From positions 1 through 64,000 of the forward strand of contig NZ_FMZX01000018.1 of the NCBI RefSeq assembly GCF_900101615.1: a DNA stretch of 64,000 nt. The letters run 5' to 3'. Positions within the stretch are counted from its first letter, which is position 1. Every line of letters begins with the position of its first letter. Positions 53,811 to 63,104 of the stretch are shown here, piece after piece. Made by a program: the position numbers and the translations under genes. The notes beneath the pieces are model-generated. The model had not been told where the DNA came from. It searched no databases and saw only the letters and a program-made list of their open reading frames with translations. Origin of the DNA: Belnapia rosea. Its GTDB lineage: Bacteria > Pseudomonadota > Alphaproteobacteria > Acetobacterales > Acetobacteraceae.

Positions 53811-55988
53811 TCAGGCCCCACCCGAAAGCCGGGCCGAACGAGCTGGCGTTGTGCCGCCCTCGCCCTGGTCGGGCGAGAGGCGCAGGACCACCCGCAGCAC
53901 GCCATCGGCCAGCGTCTCGCTGGTCAGTTCGGCAGCGATCTGCCGCGCCAGGGTGCGGATGACCGTCGGGCCGAGGCTGGTCTTGTCCGGGCAGGAGGAC
54001 GCGGTTCCGCCCTCGATCTCGGCGAGGATCACGCCCTCCTCCAGCCGTGCCGAGAGCTGCACCGGCCCCGGCTGGCGCAGCGCCTGCGTGACCAATTCCG
54101 ACAGGATCAGCGCCAGCGGGATGGCCCGTTCCGCGTCGAGAGTCAGCTCCTCAGGCGCCGTGGTCCGGATATCGGCCGCCGGATGCTGCACCGCTGCACC
54201 GGCCGCCAGTTCCCGCAGCATGTCCGCGAGGCGGATGTTCCGGAAATCCGGGCTCTGCTGCAGCGCGCGATGCGCCTCGGCCACCGCCTGGACGCGCGCG
54301 GTTGCCGCCTCCAAGGCCTCGCGGGCCGCCGGCTCCGCCACCCGGCCAGCCTGCAGCCGCAGCAGGGCGGCAACGAGCTGGAGGCTGTTCTTGATCCGGT
54401 GATCCGCTTCCCGGGCCAGCCGCTCGCGTGCCGCCAGGGCTTCGCGCAACTGGGCCTCGGCACTATGGCGTTCCTCGATATCGGTGCAGGTGCCGACCCA
54501 ATGGCGCACGGCGCCCACGGCGTTGCAGATCGGTGCGGCCTTCACCCGATGCCAACGAAAACGGCCGTCGCGATCGCGCAGCCTGGCATCCACGTCGTAA
54601 TCGCCGCCCTCCGCCAGGGCCCGCGCCCAGGCCGCAGCCAGCACCTGGCGATCCTCCGGATGCACCACCTCGAGCCAGCCGCCGCCACGCAACTGCGCCA
54701 GGTCGAGGCCAGTGAGTTCGCGCCAGCGGGAATTGACATAATCCGGTTCGCCATTGGGATTTGTCTGCCAGACCAGATGCGGCATGGCCTCGGCGAGGGT
54801 GCGGAACCGCGCCTCGCTGTCCCGCAACGCCCATTCCGTCCGCTTGCGGGCATCGATATCGGTGTTGGCCCCCAGCCATTCGACGATGCCGCCATGGGTA
54901 TCACGCAGCGGAGTCGCCCGCGCCGCGGTCCAGCGCCAGGCGCCGTCCCGGCTGCGCAGCCGGTACTCCATTTCCAAATTCTCGCCAGTGGCGACGGAAT
55001 GGGCCCAGCGGCGCCGCACCATGGGGCGGTCCTCCGGGTGCAGGGCTTCCAGCCAGCCCCAACCAGCAGATTGGGCCGGTGTCTGCCCGGTCAGCGCGGC
55101 CCAGCCGCCCATGCTGATGACCGTACCATCAGCCGCCGCGGTCCAGACCGCCAGCGCCCCGGCTTCGACCAGCGCGCGGTAGCGGGCATCGAGGCCGATG
55201 CCGGTCTCGGGCGGGTCGGTCCAGGCCAGGATGCCGCCGGCGACCCGGCCTGCCTGGTCGCGGACCGGGGCAGCGCTGCATTGCAGGCTGCGCGCCTCAC
55301 CATCCCAGGCGCGCAACGTCCATTGCTCGCGGGATACCACTTCGCCCTGGCCAAGCGCCCGGACCAGCGGCAGCGCCGCCGGGGAGGCAGGGCGGCGCCC
55401 ATCCGCGTCACACAACTCCCAGCCGCTGCGTGAGGCGTTGCCGGCCAGGAGCCCCGCCGCCTCCCTGCCGATGAAGCCCAGGCCGTGCCGGCTGTGCCGC
55501 AGCAGCCTGCCATCCGGGCCGGCGATGGCAAGGCCAATGGGTGCGTGCTCCAGCACCGCATCCAGCACGGCTGCCGCCGCCTCGGCCTTGCACAGCCGAC
55601 GGCGCAGCGCCGTCACGTCGCGAAGCTGCACCAGGACACCGGTGATGATGCCGTCCCGCCCTCGAACCGCCGATGCTTCCGCATCCCAGAGCCGGTCCGC
55701 ATCGCCGAAGGGCAGGCGCCGCGCCTCGGCGCGGCAAGGCTCCCCGGTGGTGCGCACCAGGTCGATCAGCCGCAGATGCCCGCCTTCGGCGAGGGCGGGG
55801 AACAGTTCGGCAGCCGGGCGGCAATCCAGCGCTGCCCGATCCTGCCCACAGGCCGCGGCGAAGGCAGGGTTGGCGTAGATCAGGCGATGGGTCGGGCCAG
55901 TGAGCAGGATGATCGGATGCGGTGCAGCCTCGGCGAAGGCACGAACCCCATCGACATCAGGTGCCGGTCCTCGGCCTTCCTCGGGCAC
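53811..55988 (-). CDS. Four-PAS sensor histidine kinase (HisKA_2 type) with degenerate ATPase domain
   Basis: This 725-residue protein has no membrane segment. Four PAS domains lie at about 12-125, 145-260, 270-385 and 392-505; the last two have PAC-type ends (RDGAWRWTAARATPLRD, RDGRFRWHRVKAAP). The HisKA_2 dimerisation helix EADHRIKNSLQLVAALLRLQ near 527 has the phospho-acceptor His. The ATPase part is odd: the N-box reads ELVTQALRQ instead of ELVTNALKH, and the DxGxG box is replaced by EIEGGTASSC. The later SLGPTVIRTLARQI is kept. The start is GTG at 55988 with AAGGAG eight bases upstream. No response regulator is adjacent. Confidence 0.85.
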   Translation of the reverse strand: MPEEGRGPAPDVDGVRAFAEAAPHPIILLTGPTHRLIYANPAFAAACGQDRAALDCRPAAELFPALAEGGHLRLIDLVRTTGEPCRAEARRLPFGDADRLWDAEASAVRGRDGIITGVLVQLRDVTALRRRLCKAEAAAAVLDAVLEHAPIGLAIAGPDGRLLRHSRHGLGFIGREAAGLLAGNASRSGWELCDADGRRPASPAALPLVRALGQGEVVSREQWTLRAWDGEARSLQCSAAPVRDQAGRVAGGILAWTDPPETGIGLDARYRALVEAGALAVWTAAADGTVISMGGWAALTGQTPAQSAGWGWLEALHPEDRPMVRRRWAHSVATGENLEMEYRLRSRDGAWRWTAARATPLRDTHGGIVEWLGANTDIDARKRTEWALRDSEARFRTLAEAMPHLVWQTNPNGEPDYVNSRWRELTGLDLAQLRGGGWLEVVHPEDRQVLAAAWARALAEGGDYDVDARLRDRDGRFRWHRVKAAPICNAVGAVRHWVGTCTDIEERHSAEAQLREALAARERLAREADHRIKNSLQLVAALLRLQAGRVAEPAAREALEAATARVQAVAEAHRALQQSPDFRNIRLADMLRELAAGAAVQHPAADIRTTAPEELTLDAERAIPLALILSELVTQALRQPGPVQLSARLEEGVILAEIEGGTASSCPDKTSLGPTVIRTLARQIAAELTSETLADGVLRVVLRLSPDQGEGGTTPARSARLSGGA

Positions 55989-56118
55989 GGCTCGCTCCTT
56001 AGGCTTCCGGCCTTCATATCCGCATTCTAGGCGCTGCGATGGTGTGCCGCTAAGGCCTATGCCGCCGCATCAGATCAAAGCCTTGGGAGCGCGGCCAGCC
56101 GAGGGAACTGGCCGACGA

Positions 56119-59100
56119 CTATACCGAAAAGTATTTCGCGCGCGGGTGGTGCAGCACGATGGCACTGGTCGATTGCTCGGGGTGCAGCTGCCACTCATCC
56201 GAGATCGAGACGCCGATCCGCTCCGCCCCGAGCAGCTTCAGCAGGGGTACCTGATCCTCCAGCCGGGGGCAGGCGGGATAACCGAAGGAGTAGCGGCCAC
56301 CGCGGTAGCCCTGCTGCAGCATCTTGTCCATGTCGCGGTCATCATCCCCGGCGAAGCCCCATTCGGCGCGGATGCGCTTGTGTACGTATTCCGCCATGGC
56401 CTCCGCCATCTCGACGCTGAGGCCGTGAAGGTAGAGGTAATCCTGGTAGCGGTTCTCCTCGAACCACACCCGCGCCACGTCACTCGCCTTCTGGCCTACG
56501 GTGACGACCTGCAGGCCGATGACGTCGCGCCGCTCCGGCCCATCGCCGATATCGCGGATGAAGTCGGCGATGCATTCGCCATCCTGCTTCGGCTGGCGCG
56601 GCAGGGTGAAGCGGCAGGCCTCCGTCACGCCATCCTCCTCGAAGAGGATGAGGTCGTTGCCGGCGCCGGCGCATTTCCAGTAGCCGTAGATGGCCTGGGG
56701 CCGGAGGATGTCATCCGCCTCGGTCAGGGCCAGCATGCGCTTCAGCACCGGACGCAGCTCCTGCTTCGCCCAGCCGAGGAAGTCGTCGAGGCTCCGGCCC
56801 TGCTTCCGGAAGCCCCACTGGAATTGGTAGAGGCTGCGCTCGTTGATGAAGGGGATGATGGCCTTGGGTGCCGCCTCGATCACCCGCGCGCCCCAGAAGG
56901 GCGGCGTGGGCACCGGCTCCTCCGCCGTCAGCCGGCGGCGGCGGCCCTCGGCATAGGCGACATCGACCGGGGCGAAGCCGCGCGGGTCGGCGGTGCCGAG
57001 GGTACGGGCCTCATTGCGGGGCTTGCCGCGGCGCTTCGACTGGATGGCGGCAAGGTAGTCGTCGAAGCCGTTGCCCGTCACCTTGTCCATGAGATGGAGG
57101 CCATCGAAGGCATCGCGCGCATAGGCGACGCGGCCGGTTGCCTCGCCATTGGCATAGGCGCGGACGCAATCATCCTCGACATAGTTGCGGGTCAGCGCGG
57201 CGCCGCCGAGCAGCACCGGCACGTCGAGGCCGATGCGGCTCATCTCCTCGAGGTTCTCGCGCATCACCACGGTGGATTTGACGAGCAGGCCCGACATGCC
57301 GATGGCATGCGCCTTGTGCTCGCGAACGGCGGCGACCATGTCGGCCAGCGGCACCTTGATGCCGAGATTGACCACGCGGTAGCCGTTGTTGGTCAGGATG
57401 ATGTCGACCAGGTTCTTGCCGATGTCATGCACATCGCCCTTCACCGTGGCGAGGACGATGGTGCCCTTCTCCTGCCCCTCGACCTTCTCCATGAAGGGCT
57501 CGAGATAGGCGACGGCGGATTTCATCGTCTCGGCGCTCTGCAGCACGAAGGGCAGCTGCATCTTGCCGGCGCCGAACAGCTCGCCCACCACCTTCATGCC
57601 GTCGAGCAGCACGTCGTTGATGATGGCCAGCGGCGCGATGCCCTGGTCGAGCGCGTCCTGCAGCTCCTCGGCCAGCCCCTTGCGGTCGCCATCGACGATG
57701 CGGTCCTTGAGGCGGCCCTCGACCGTCTCGGCGCGGACCTTCTTGACGTTGTCGGCGGCCTTCCGGCCGGAGAAGATCTCCAGCAGCTTCTGCAGCGGAT
57801 CGTATCCCTCCCGCCTGCGGTCGAAGATCAAATCCTCGGCGACCTCCACCTCCTCCGGCGGGATCAGGTGCAGCGGCTTGATCTTGCTGACATGCACGAT
57901 GGCGCCGGTCATGCCGGCCTTCACCGCATGGTCGAGGAAGACGCTGTTCAGCACGTGCCGCGCGGCTGGGTTCAGGCCGAAGGAGATGTTGGACAGGCCG
58001 AGGATAATCTGGATGTCGGGGAATTCATCCCGGATCATCCGGATGCCTTCCAGCGTCCACTGGCCAAGCTTGCGGTCGTCCTCATTGCCCGTGGCGATGG
58101 TGAAGGTCAGCGGGTCGATCAGCAGGTCGGATTGCTGCAGGCCGTGCTGGTTGCAGGCGAAATCCACCAGGCGGCGGGCAATGCGGAGCTTGTCCTCCGC
58201 CGTCTTGGCCATGCCGACCTCGTCGATGGTCAGCGCGATGACAGCGGCGCCGAATTTCTTGGCAAGCACCAGGCGATCATGCGCCGCCCCCTCGCCATCC
58301 TCGAAATTGATCGAGTTGATGATCGGCTTGCCGCCATGCAGCTTCAGCGCGGCCTCGATCACCGGGGTCTCGGTGCTGTCGATGACGAGCGGCGCGTTCA
58401 CGCTGGAGGTGAAGCGGGTGACGACCTCGTTCATCTCCCCCATCTCGTCGCGCCCGACGAAGGCGGTGCAGATATCGAGGCTGTTCGAACCCTCGCCCAC
58501 CTGCTCGCGGCCCATGGCAACGCAGCCATCCCAGTCATGCGCTGCCTGCCGCTCCCGCCAGGCTTTGGAGCCGTTGGCGTTGCAGCGTTCGCCGATGGAG
58601 AAATAGGCGTTTTCCTGCCGCAGCGACACCGCGCCATAGAGCGAGGCGACGGAGGGTACCCAATGGTACCTGCGGGCAGCCGGCGCCGGGCGCCACTCGC
58701 CGTGCCGGCGCAGCATGGCGTCGAGCGCGGCGATATGCGGGGTCGAGGTGCCGCAGCAGCCGCCGATCAGGTTGACGCCATCCTCGCGGACGAAGCGCTC
58801 CATCCAGCTCGCCATCTCCTCCGGCTGGAGGGGATAGTGGGTCTTGCCATCGACCAATTCCGGCAGGCCGGCATTGGGCTGCACGCTGATGAGGCCGGGC
58901 CAGTTCTGTGACAGCCAACGGACATGTTCGGCCATCTCCTGTGGCCCCGTGGCGCAATTCAGCCCGACCAGCGGGACGTCGAGCGCCTGCACGACGGTCG
59001 CGGCCGCGGCGATGTCGGGGCCGACCAGCAAGGTGCCGGTGGTCTCGACCGTCACCTGCACGAAGATCGGGATGTCCTTGCCCGAGGCCTTGATCGCCGC

Positions 59101-59625
59101 CTTGGCCGCATTCACCGCCGCCTTGATGAAGAGCGTGTCCTGGTTGGTCTCGGTCAGCAAGGCATCGACGCCGCCGGCGATCAGGCCGCGGCATTGCTCC
59201 TCCAGCGCCGCCTGCAGCGCGTCATAGGCGATATGGCCGAGCGAGGGCAGCTTGGTCCCTGGACCGATATCACCGATCACCCAGCGGTCCCGCCCATCGG
59301 CGAAGGTCTCGGCGGCCTCGCGCGCCAGCTCGCCGGCCAGCTTGTTGATCTCGAAGGCGCGCTCGGTCAGCTCGAACTCGCCGAGCGTCACCGGCGAGCC
59401 ACCGAAGCTGTTGGTCAGCACCATGTCGGCGCCTGCCTCGTAATAGCCGCGATGGATCTCGCGGACGAGGTCGGGACGGGAGAGGTTCAGCACCTCGGTG
59501 CAGTTCTCCTTGCCCCAGTAATCCTTGTCGATATCGAGGGTCAGCGCCTGCACGCGGCTGCCCATGCCGCCGTCGCAGAGCAGCACGCGGTCACGGAGCG
59601 CTTGCAGCAGATGGGGGCGGGCCAT
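56119..59625 (-). CDS. metH: Cobalamin-dependent methionine synthase
   Basis: MetH transfers a methyl group from methyl-THF through cobalamin to homocysteine. The 1168-residue protein has all four modules. The homocysteine domain (about 1-320) holds zinc ligands in NCATGPQEM and GGCCGTSTPHI. The pterin domain (about 345-620) opens IGERCNANGSKAWRE. The cap/B12 domain (about 640-880) has the cobalt-binding His in DVHDIGKN. The activation domain (about 920-1168) contains RIGVSISDEWQLHPEQSTSA. It starts 10 bases after the sahR-like stop and is probably its operon partner. A stem GGCCAG/CTGGCC lies just beyond its end. Confidence 0.97.
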   Translation of the reverse strand: MARPHLLQALRDRVLLCDGGMGSRVQALTLDIDKDYWGKENCTEVLNLSRPDLVREIHRGYYEAGADMVLTNSFGGSPVTLGEFELTERAFEINKLAGELAREAAETFADGRDRWVIGDIGPGTKLPSLGHIAYDALQAALEEQCRGLIAGGVDALLTETNQDTLFIKAAVNAAKAAIKASGKDIPIFVQVTVETTGTLLVGPDIAAAATVVQALDVPLVGLNCATGPQEMAEHVRWLSQNWPGLISVQPNAGLPELVDGKTHYPLQPEEMASWMERFVREDGVNLIGGCCGTSTPHIAALDAMLRRHGEWRPAPAARRYHWVPSVASLYGAVSLRQENAYFSIGERCNANGSKAWRERQAAHDWDGCVAMGREQVGEGSNSLDICTAFVGRDEMGEMNEVVTRFTSSVNAPLVIDSTETPVIEAALKLHGGKPIINSINFEDGEGAAHDRLVLAKKFGAAVIALTIDEVGMAKTAEDKLRIARRLVDFACNQHGLQQSDLLIDPLTFTIATGNEDDRKLGQWTLEGIRMIRDEFPDIQIILGLSNISFGLNPAARHVLNSVFLDHAVKAGMTGAIVHVSKIKPLHLIPPEEVEVAEDLIFDRRREGYDPLQKLLEIFSGRKAADNVKKVRAETVEGRLKDRIVDGDRKGLAEELQDALDQGIAPLAIINDVLLDGMKVVGELFGAGKMQLPFVLQSAETMKSAVAYLEPFMEKVEGQEKGTIVLATVKGDVHDIGKNLVDIILTNNGYRVVNLGIKVPLADMVAAVREHKAHAIGMSGLLVKSTVVMRENLEEMSRIGLDVPVLLGGAALTRNYVEDDCVRAYANGEATGRVAYARDAFDGLHLMDKVTGNGFDDYLAAIQSKRRGKPRNEARTLGTADPRGFAPVDVAYAEGRRRRLTAEEPVPTPPFWGARVIEAAPKAIIPFINERSLYQFQWGFRKQGRSLDDFLGWAKQELRPVLKRMLALTEADDILRPQAIYGYWKCAGAGNDLILFEEDGVTEACRFTLPRQPKQDGECIADFIRDIGDGPERRDVIGLQVVTVGQKASDVARVWFEENRYQDYLYLHGLSVEMAEAMAEYVHKRIRAEWGFAGDDDRDMDKMLQQGYRGGRYSFGYPACPRLEDQVPLLKLLGAERIGVSISDEWQLHPEQSTSAIVLHHPRAKYFSV

Positions 59626-59635
59626 GGGGAACGTC

Positions 59636-60586
59636 CTAGAAGGAGAGGGCAGGCAGGGCGGCAACGGGCACGGCGAGGCGGCGGGCCGGCCAGAGGCGAA
59701 CGGCGAGAGGGCCGGAGATGGTGACGGGGGGCAGCGGCGCACAACCGGCCGGGCCAAGCCAACCGGCGATCTCCGCATCGTCGAAGCCCGGCCAGCGATG
59801 GGCATGGCGGTCTAGCAGCTCGGCCCGGCCATGCGGGGCGAGGTCGAGCACCAGCAGCAGCCCCTCCGGCCGCAGCACCCGCGCCGCCTCGGCGAGGGCC
59901 GCTGCCGGATCCTCGGCATAGTGCAGGACCATCTGCAGGGTCGCCACGTCGAAGCCCGCATCGGGCAGAGGCAGACGGTACATGTCGGCCTGGCGCACGG
60001 CGCAATGGGCGCCGAGGCCGCGTTCGGCCAGCCGTGCCCGGGCGAGGGCCAGCATGTCCCGGCTGGCATCGACGCCGAGCGCCACCTCGGCACGGGGCGC
60101 CAGCAACTCGAGCAATCGACCAGTGCCGGTGCCGATATCGAGGACGCGGCCTACCCGTGCGGGCAGGGCAGCGAGCAGTGCCGTCTCGATCGCCTCCGCG
60201 GGCAGGCCGAGGGCGCGCATCTCGTCCCAGTCGGCGCCGTGGCGGCGGAAGGCATCGGAGGCGATGCGGGCCCGTTCGGCCGCCAGCCGCGCCGCCTGGC
60301 GCCGGTCGGCGGCGAGCTGCGCATCCTCCTCCGGCAGCCGGGCGAGCAGCTGGTGCACCAGCCCGGCCGCGGCCGGCACCTGGAAATAGGCATTGGCGCC
60401 TTCCGGCAGGCGCTCGAGCAACCCGGCCTCGACCAACAGCTTCAGGTGCCGGGAAAGCCGCGGCTGGGATTGGCCAAGCACCGCGCAGAGATCGGAGACG
60501 CAGAAGGCCCCGCGGGCGCAGAGCGCCAGCAGCCGCAAGCGGGTCGGCTCGGCGGCGGCACGGAGCTGGGCCAGAAGCTCATCCAT
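59636..60586 (-). CDS. ArsR-family regulator fused to SAM methyltransferase domain (SahR-like)
   Basis: In this 316-residue protein an ArsR winged helix (about 1-75: AAEPTRLRLLALCARGAFCVSDLCAVLGQSQPRLSRHLKLL) is joined to a class I methyltransferase domain (motif I VLDIGTGTGRLLELL near 148-162, then LGVDASRDML, LPLPDAGFDVATLQMVLHYAEDP). ArsR metal-site cysteines are not arranged as in metalloregulators. Such fusions next to metH match SahR, which senses S-adenosylhomocysteine and represses methionine-cycle genes. A 20-bp palindrome lies 14 bases before its ATG. ATG 60586 is preferred over an upstream GTG inside the palindrome. Confidence 0.87.
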   Translation of the reverse strand: MDELLAQLRAAAEPTRLRLLALCARGAFCVSDLCAVLGQSQPRLSRHLKLLVEAGLLERLPEGANAYFQVPAAAGLVHQLLARLPEEDAQLAADRRQAARLAAERARIASDAFRRHGADWDEMRALGLPAEAIETALLAALPARVGRVLDIGTGTGRLLELLAPRAEVALGVDASRDMLALARARLAERGLGAHCAVRQADMYRLPLPDAGFDVATLQMVLHYAEDPAAALAEAARVLRPEGLLLVLDLAPHGRAELLDRHAHRWPGFDDAEIAGWLGPAGCAPLPPVTISGPLAVRLWPARRLAVPVAALPALSF

Positions 60587-60599
60587 GGACCTGGATATC

Positions 60600-60619
60600 A
60601 CATAAAGATATCCTTATGT
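60600..60619. promoter_or_regulatory. 20-bp palindromic operator (SahR-like) between sahR-metH and CobW-like gene
   Basis: ACATAAAGATATCCTTATGT is symmetric except for one mismatched pair, centred on GATATC, and is A/T-rich in a GC-rich genome. It lies 14 bases before the regulator start and 22 bases before the divergent gene at 60642, so it can control both directions. The ATAAAGATAT core agrees with what I recall of alphaproteobacterial SahR sites. Confidence 0.75.
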
Positions 60620-60641
60620 CTAGTGGCTGACGGAGACTCGC

Positions 60642-61004
60642 ATGGCCTGGACCCTGGATGCGCGCATTCCCCTGCTGCTGGTCGACGACAAGGCACGCCT
60701 TGCCGCGGCGCTCGCCGCAGGTCCGCCAGCCGCGCTGCTGGCCGAAGCCCCTGCCCCGGCCTGCCCCGGCCTTGCCCTGGAAGCCTTCGACAGCGCCGAA
60801 GCGCATGCGCCTGCCTGTACCTGTTGCGCGGGCCGCCCGGCCGCCGCCATTGCACTCGACCGGCTGTTCCAGGCCCGGGTCAGAGGCCAGGTTCCCTGGT
60901 TCGAACGGGTGGTGGCGCTGGCTGGCAGTGCCAGCGGCCAGGCACAGGTGCAGGCGGCACTGACCGGGGATGCGGTGACGGCGGCGCGCTTCAGGCCGGG
61001 CTGA
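60642..61004 (+). CDS. CobW/COG0523-like fragment protein lacking the P-loop
   Basis: This 120-residue protein has no named family that I recognise. Residues 57-118 follow the middle of CobW-family G3E GTPases: a Cys-x-Cys-Cys motif (C59TCC62, like GCICC), then AIALDRLFQARVRGQVPWFERVVAL, where CobW has AL..L...R.......FDRVVIE, and QAALTGDAVTAARFR, like L..DP.VAARFR. The first 50 residues (WTLDARIPLLLVDDKARLAAAL) replace the P-loop part with no GKT motif. It diverges from sahR-metH across the shared operator. It may be a decayed gene or a small cobalt/zinc-binding protein. Confidence 0.6.
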   Translation: MAWTLDARIPLLLVDDKARLAAALAAGPPAALLAEAPAPACPGLALEAFDSAEAHAPACTCCAGRPAAAIALDRLFQARVRGQVPWFERVVALAGSASGQAQVQAALTGDAVTAARFRPG

Positions 61005-61063
61005 GCGCTTCCCGCCTCGCCGGAGCCGGCCTAGGCTTCGGGCTTGCCGCAAGGAGCCCCGCC

Positions 61064-62056
61064 ATGGCCGACGACATCCCCATCCTCGACCTCGCCCCGC
61101 TGCTCGCCGGTGAGCCCGATGCTCTCGAGCGGCTGGGCCCGCAGCTTCATCGCGCCTTCACCGAGGTCGGCTTCTACTTCATCCGCAATCATGGCGTGCC
61201 GGCGGCGCTGATCGAGGAGGCCTTCGCCGCCGCGGCCCGGTTCCATGCCCAGCCCCTCGAGGCGAAGCTGGCCATGCCCTTCAACCGCGACAATATCGGC
61301 TACCTGCCGATGCGCGGGAACACCACCCGCATGAATGCGGTGGACGGCATCAAGAAGCCCAACGGCAACGAGGCCGTCTTCTTCAAGCGGGAATTGCCGG
61401 AGGATCACCCCGACCGCCTCTCCGGCCGCCGCTTCCGCGGACCGAACCAATGGCCGGCCGATCTGCCCGGCTTCCGGGAGACGGCTCTTGCCTATGCCGG
61501 AGCCATGGAGACGCTCGGCCGCCGCCTGGTGCCGATCTATGCCGCCGCGCTCGGCCTGCCGCATGACTGGTTTGAGGACAAGTTCCGCGAACCGATGTTC
61601 ACCCTGCGGATGACCCATTACCCTCACCAGGCGCCCACGGCCCCGGAGGATGAATGGGGCCTCGCGCCGCATGCCGACACCTCCTTCATGACGATCCTGG
61701 CGCAGAACAAGGTGCCCGGCCTCTCGATCCGCCTGCCGGATGGCCGCTGGATCGACGCGCCGGCGCTCGACGGCACCTTCCTGGTGAATGGCGGGATGAT
61801 GCTGCGGCGCTGGACCAATCACACCTTCCTGGCGACGCCGCACCGCGTCACCAACCGCTCCGGCCAGGAGCGCTACGCCATCCCCTTCTTCATGGATTGC
61901 GACTACGAGGCGGTCATGGCCCCAGTCCCCACCTGCGTCACGCCGGAGAATCCGCCGCGCTACCCTCCCTTCACCTATCTGGAGTTCATGAACGAATACT
62001 CAGGCGCCAATTATGGAGACCGCCCGGCTGCCGGGGTCGCCCTGCAGGGGGCCTGA
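61064..62056 (+). CDS. 2-oxoglutarate/Fe(II)-dependent oxygenase, isopenicillin-N-synthase-like
   Basis: This 330-residue protein of the plant/fungal-type 2OG-Fe(II) oxygenase family has an N-terminal DIOX_N domain (IPILDLAPLLAGE, FTEVGFYFIRNHGVP). The jelly-roll core carries iron ligands His203 and Asp205 (APHADTS) and His260 (ATPHRVTN), and 2-oxoglutarate-binding Arg270 in RYAIPFF, where the usual RxS is RxA. CAAGGAG lies ten bases before the ATG. It is followed by a Bug-family binding protein on the same strand. The substrate is unknown. Confidence 0.88.
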   Translation: MADDIPILDLAPLLAGEPDALERLGPQLHRAFTEVGFYFIRNHGVPAALIEEAFAAAARFHAQPLEAKLAMPFNRDNIGYLPMRGNTTRMNAVDGIKKPNGNEAVFFKRELPEDHPDRLSGRRFRGPNQWPADLPGFRETALAYAGAMETLGRRLVPIYAAALGLPHDWFEDKFREPMFTLRMTHYPHQAPTAPEDEWGLAPHADTSFMTILAQNKVPGLSIRLPDGRWIDAPALDGTFLVNGGMMLRRWTNHTFLATPHRVTNRSGQERYAIPFFMDCDYEAVMAPVPTCVTPENPPRYPPFTYLEFMNEYSGANYGDRPAAGVALQGA

Positions 62057-62123
62057 TCCGCTTCCGTTGGCTGCGGCATGGTGCTTTGCTTCCCTGCAAC
62101 AAAACCCAAGGGAGGCCAACGCC

Positions 62124-63104
62124 ATGCATCGTCGAGCCCTGCTCGCCACCCCTCTCCTGCTGCCCGGCCTCGCCCGGGCGCAGGGTTTCGCCGACCGGCC
62201 GATCACCCTGGTGACCGGGTATTCGCCGGGCGGCTCCACCGACATTGCGGCGCGGCTGCTGGCCGACCGCCTTGCCGCCCATCTTGGCGCCGGCACCCGG
62301 ATCGTGGTGGAGAACCGCCCCGGCGCCTCGGGCGCCGTCGCCGGCGAATGGCTGCGGCGCCAGCCGGCCGATGGCTTCACCATCATGGTGGCCGAGACCG
62401 GCTCCCACGCCATCGCGCCGAATGCCCTGATCGGCTGGAACCGCTATGACCCGGTCGCGGACTTCACCCATTTGGGCATCATCGGCATCCCGCCGCTCAT
62501 CCTCGTCGTGAACAACGCCTTCCCTGCCCGCACCGGGGCGGAGGTGGTGGAGGCGCTGCGCAAGGCGCCCCCGGACAGCCTGACCTACGCCACCTCGGGC
62601 GTCGGCGGCGTGCTGCACCTCGCCTCGGAGATGCTGGCGTTGCAGCTCGGCACCCGCTTCGTCCATGTCCCCTATCGCAGCGGGGCGCAGATGCTGCAGG
62701 CGATCCATACGGGGGAGGCGCAATTCGGCATCGCCGCCCTCGCCTCGGCCAATGCCATGGTGAAGGAGGGGCTGGTGCGGGGCATCGCGGTCACCGGCCC
62801 GCGCCGCTTCCCGACCTATCCGGAGATCCCGACCCTGGCCGAGAGCGGCGTGCCTGATTTCGACTTCGACACCTGGTTCATCGTGATCGGCCCACCCGGC
62901 ATGCCTCCCGCCACCGCCGCCGCCATCAACCGGGCTCTGGTCGCGTCCCTGGCCGAGGATGCCTTGCGGGACCGGTTGCTGGCCGCAGGGCATGACGCCT
63001 TCCGCGATGCCAATGGCCTGCCCGAGGCCCGAGCCTTCATGGTGCGGGAGGTGGCCAAGTACCGTGCCGTGGTCGAGCGAACCGGCATCCGCCTCTCGCC
63101 CTGA
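62124..63104 (+). CDS. Bug-family (tripartite tricarboxylate transporter) substrate-binding protein
   Basis: This 326-residue periplasmic receptor has signal peptide MHRRALLATPLLLPGLARA. The mature part starts FADRPITLVTGYSPGGSTDIAARLLADRL, the Bug/TctC hallmark; VVENRPGASGAVAGEWLRR near 70 and HVPYRSGAQMLQAIHTGEAQFG near 185 follow. No TctA or TctB permease is near, which is usual for the many orphan Bug proteins of this lineage. GGGAGG precedes the ATG. It may share a transcript with the oxygenase 67 bases upstream. Confidence 0.9.
   Translation: MHRRALLATPLLLPGLARAQGFADRPITLVTGYSPGGSTDIAARLLADRLAAHLGAGTRIVVENRPGASGAVAGEWLRRQPADGFTIMVAETGSHAIAPNALIGWNRYDPVADFTHLGIIGIPPLILVVNNAFPARTGAEVVEALRKAPPDSLTYATSGVGGVLHLASEMLALQLGTRFVHVPYRSGAQMLQAIHTGEAQFGIAALASANAMVKEGLVRGIAVTGPRRFPTYPEIPTLAESGVPDFDFDTWFIVIGPPGMPPATAAAINRALVASLAEDALRDRLLAAGHDAFRDANGLPEARAFMVREVAKYRAVVERTGIRLSP

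Noticed and set aside
56119-60700. Cobalamin or SAM riboswitch controlling metH
   Set aside because: No B12 box or SAM aptamer pattern was recognised; the leader is short and contains the protein operator instead.
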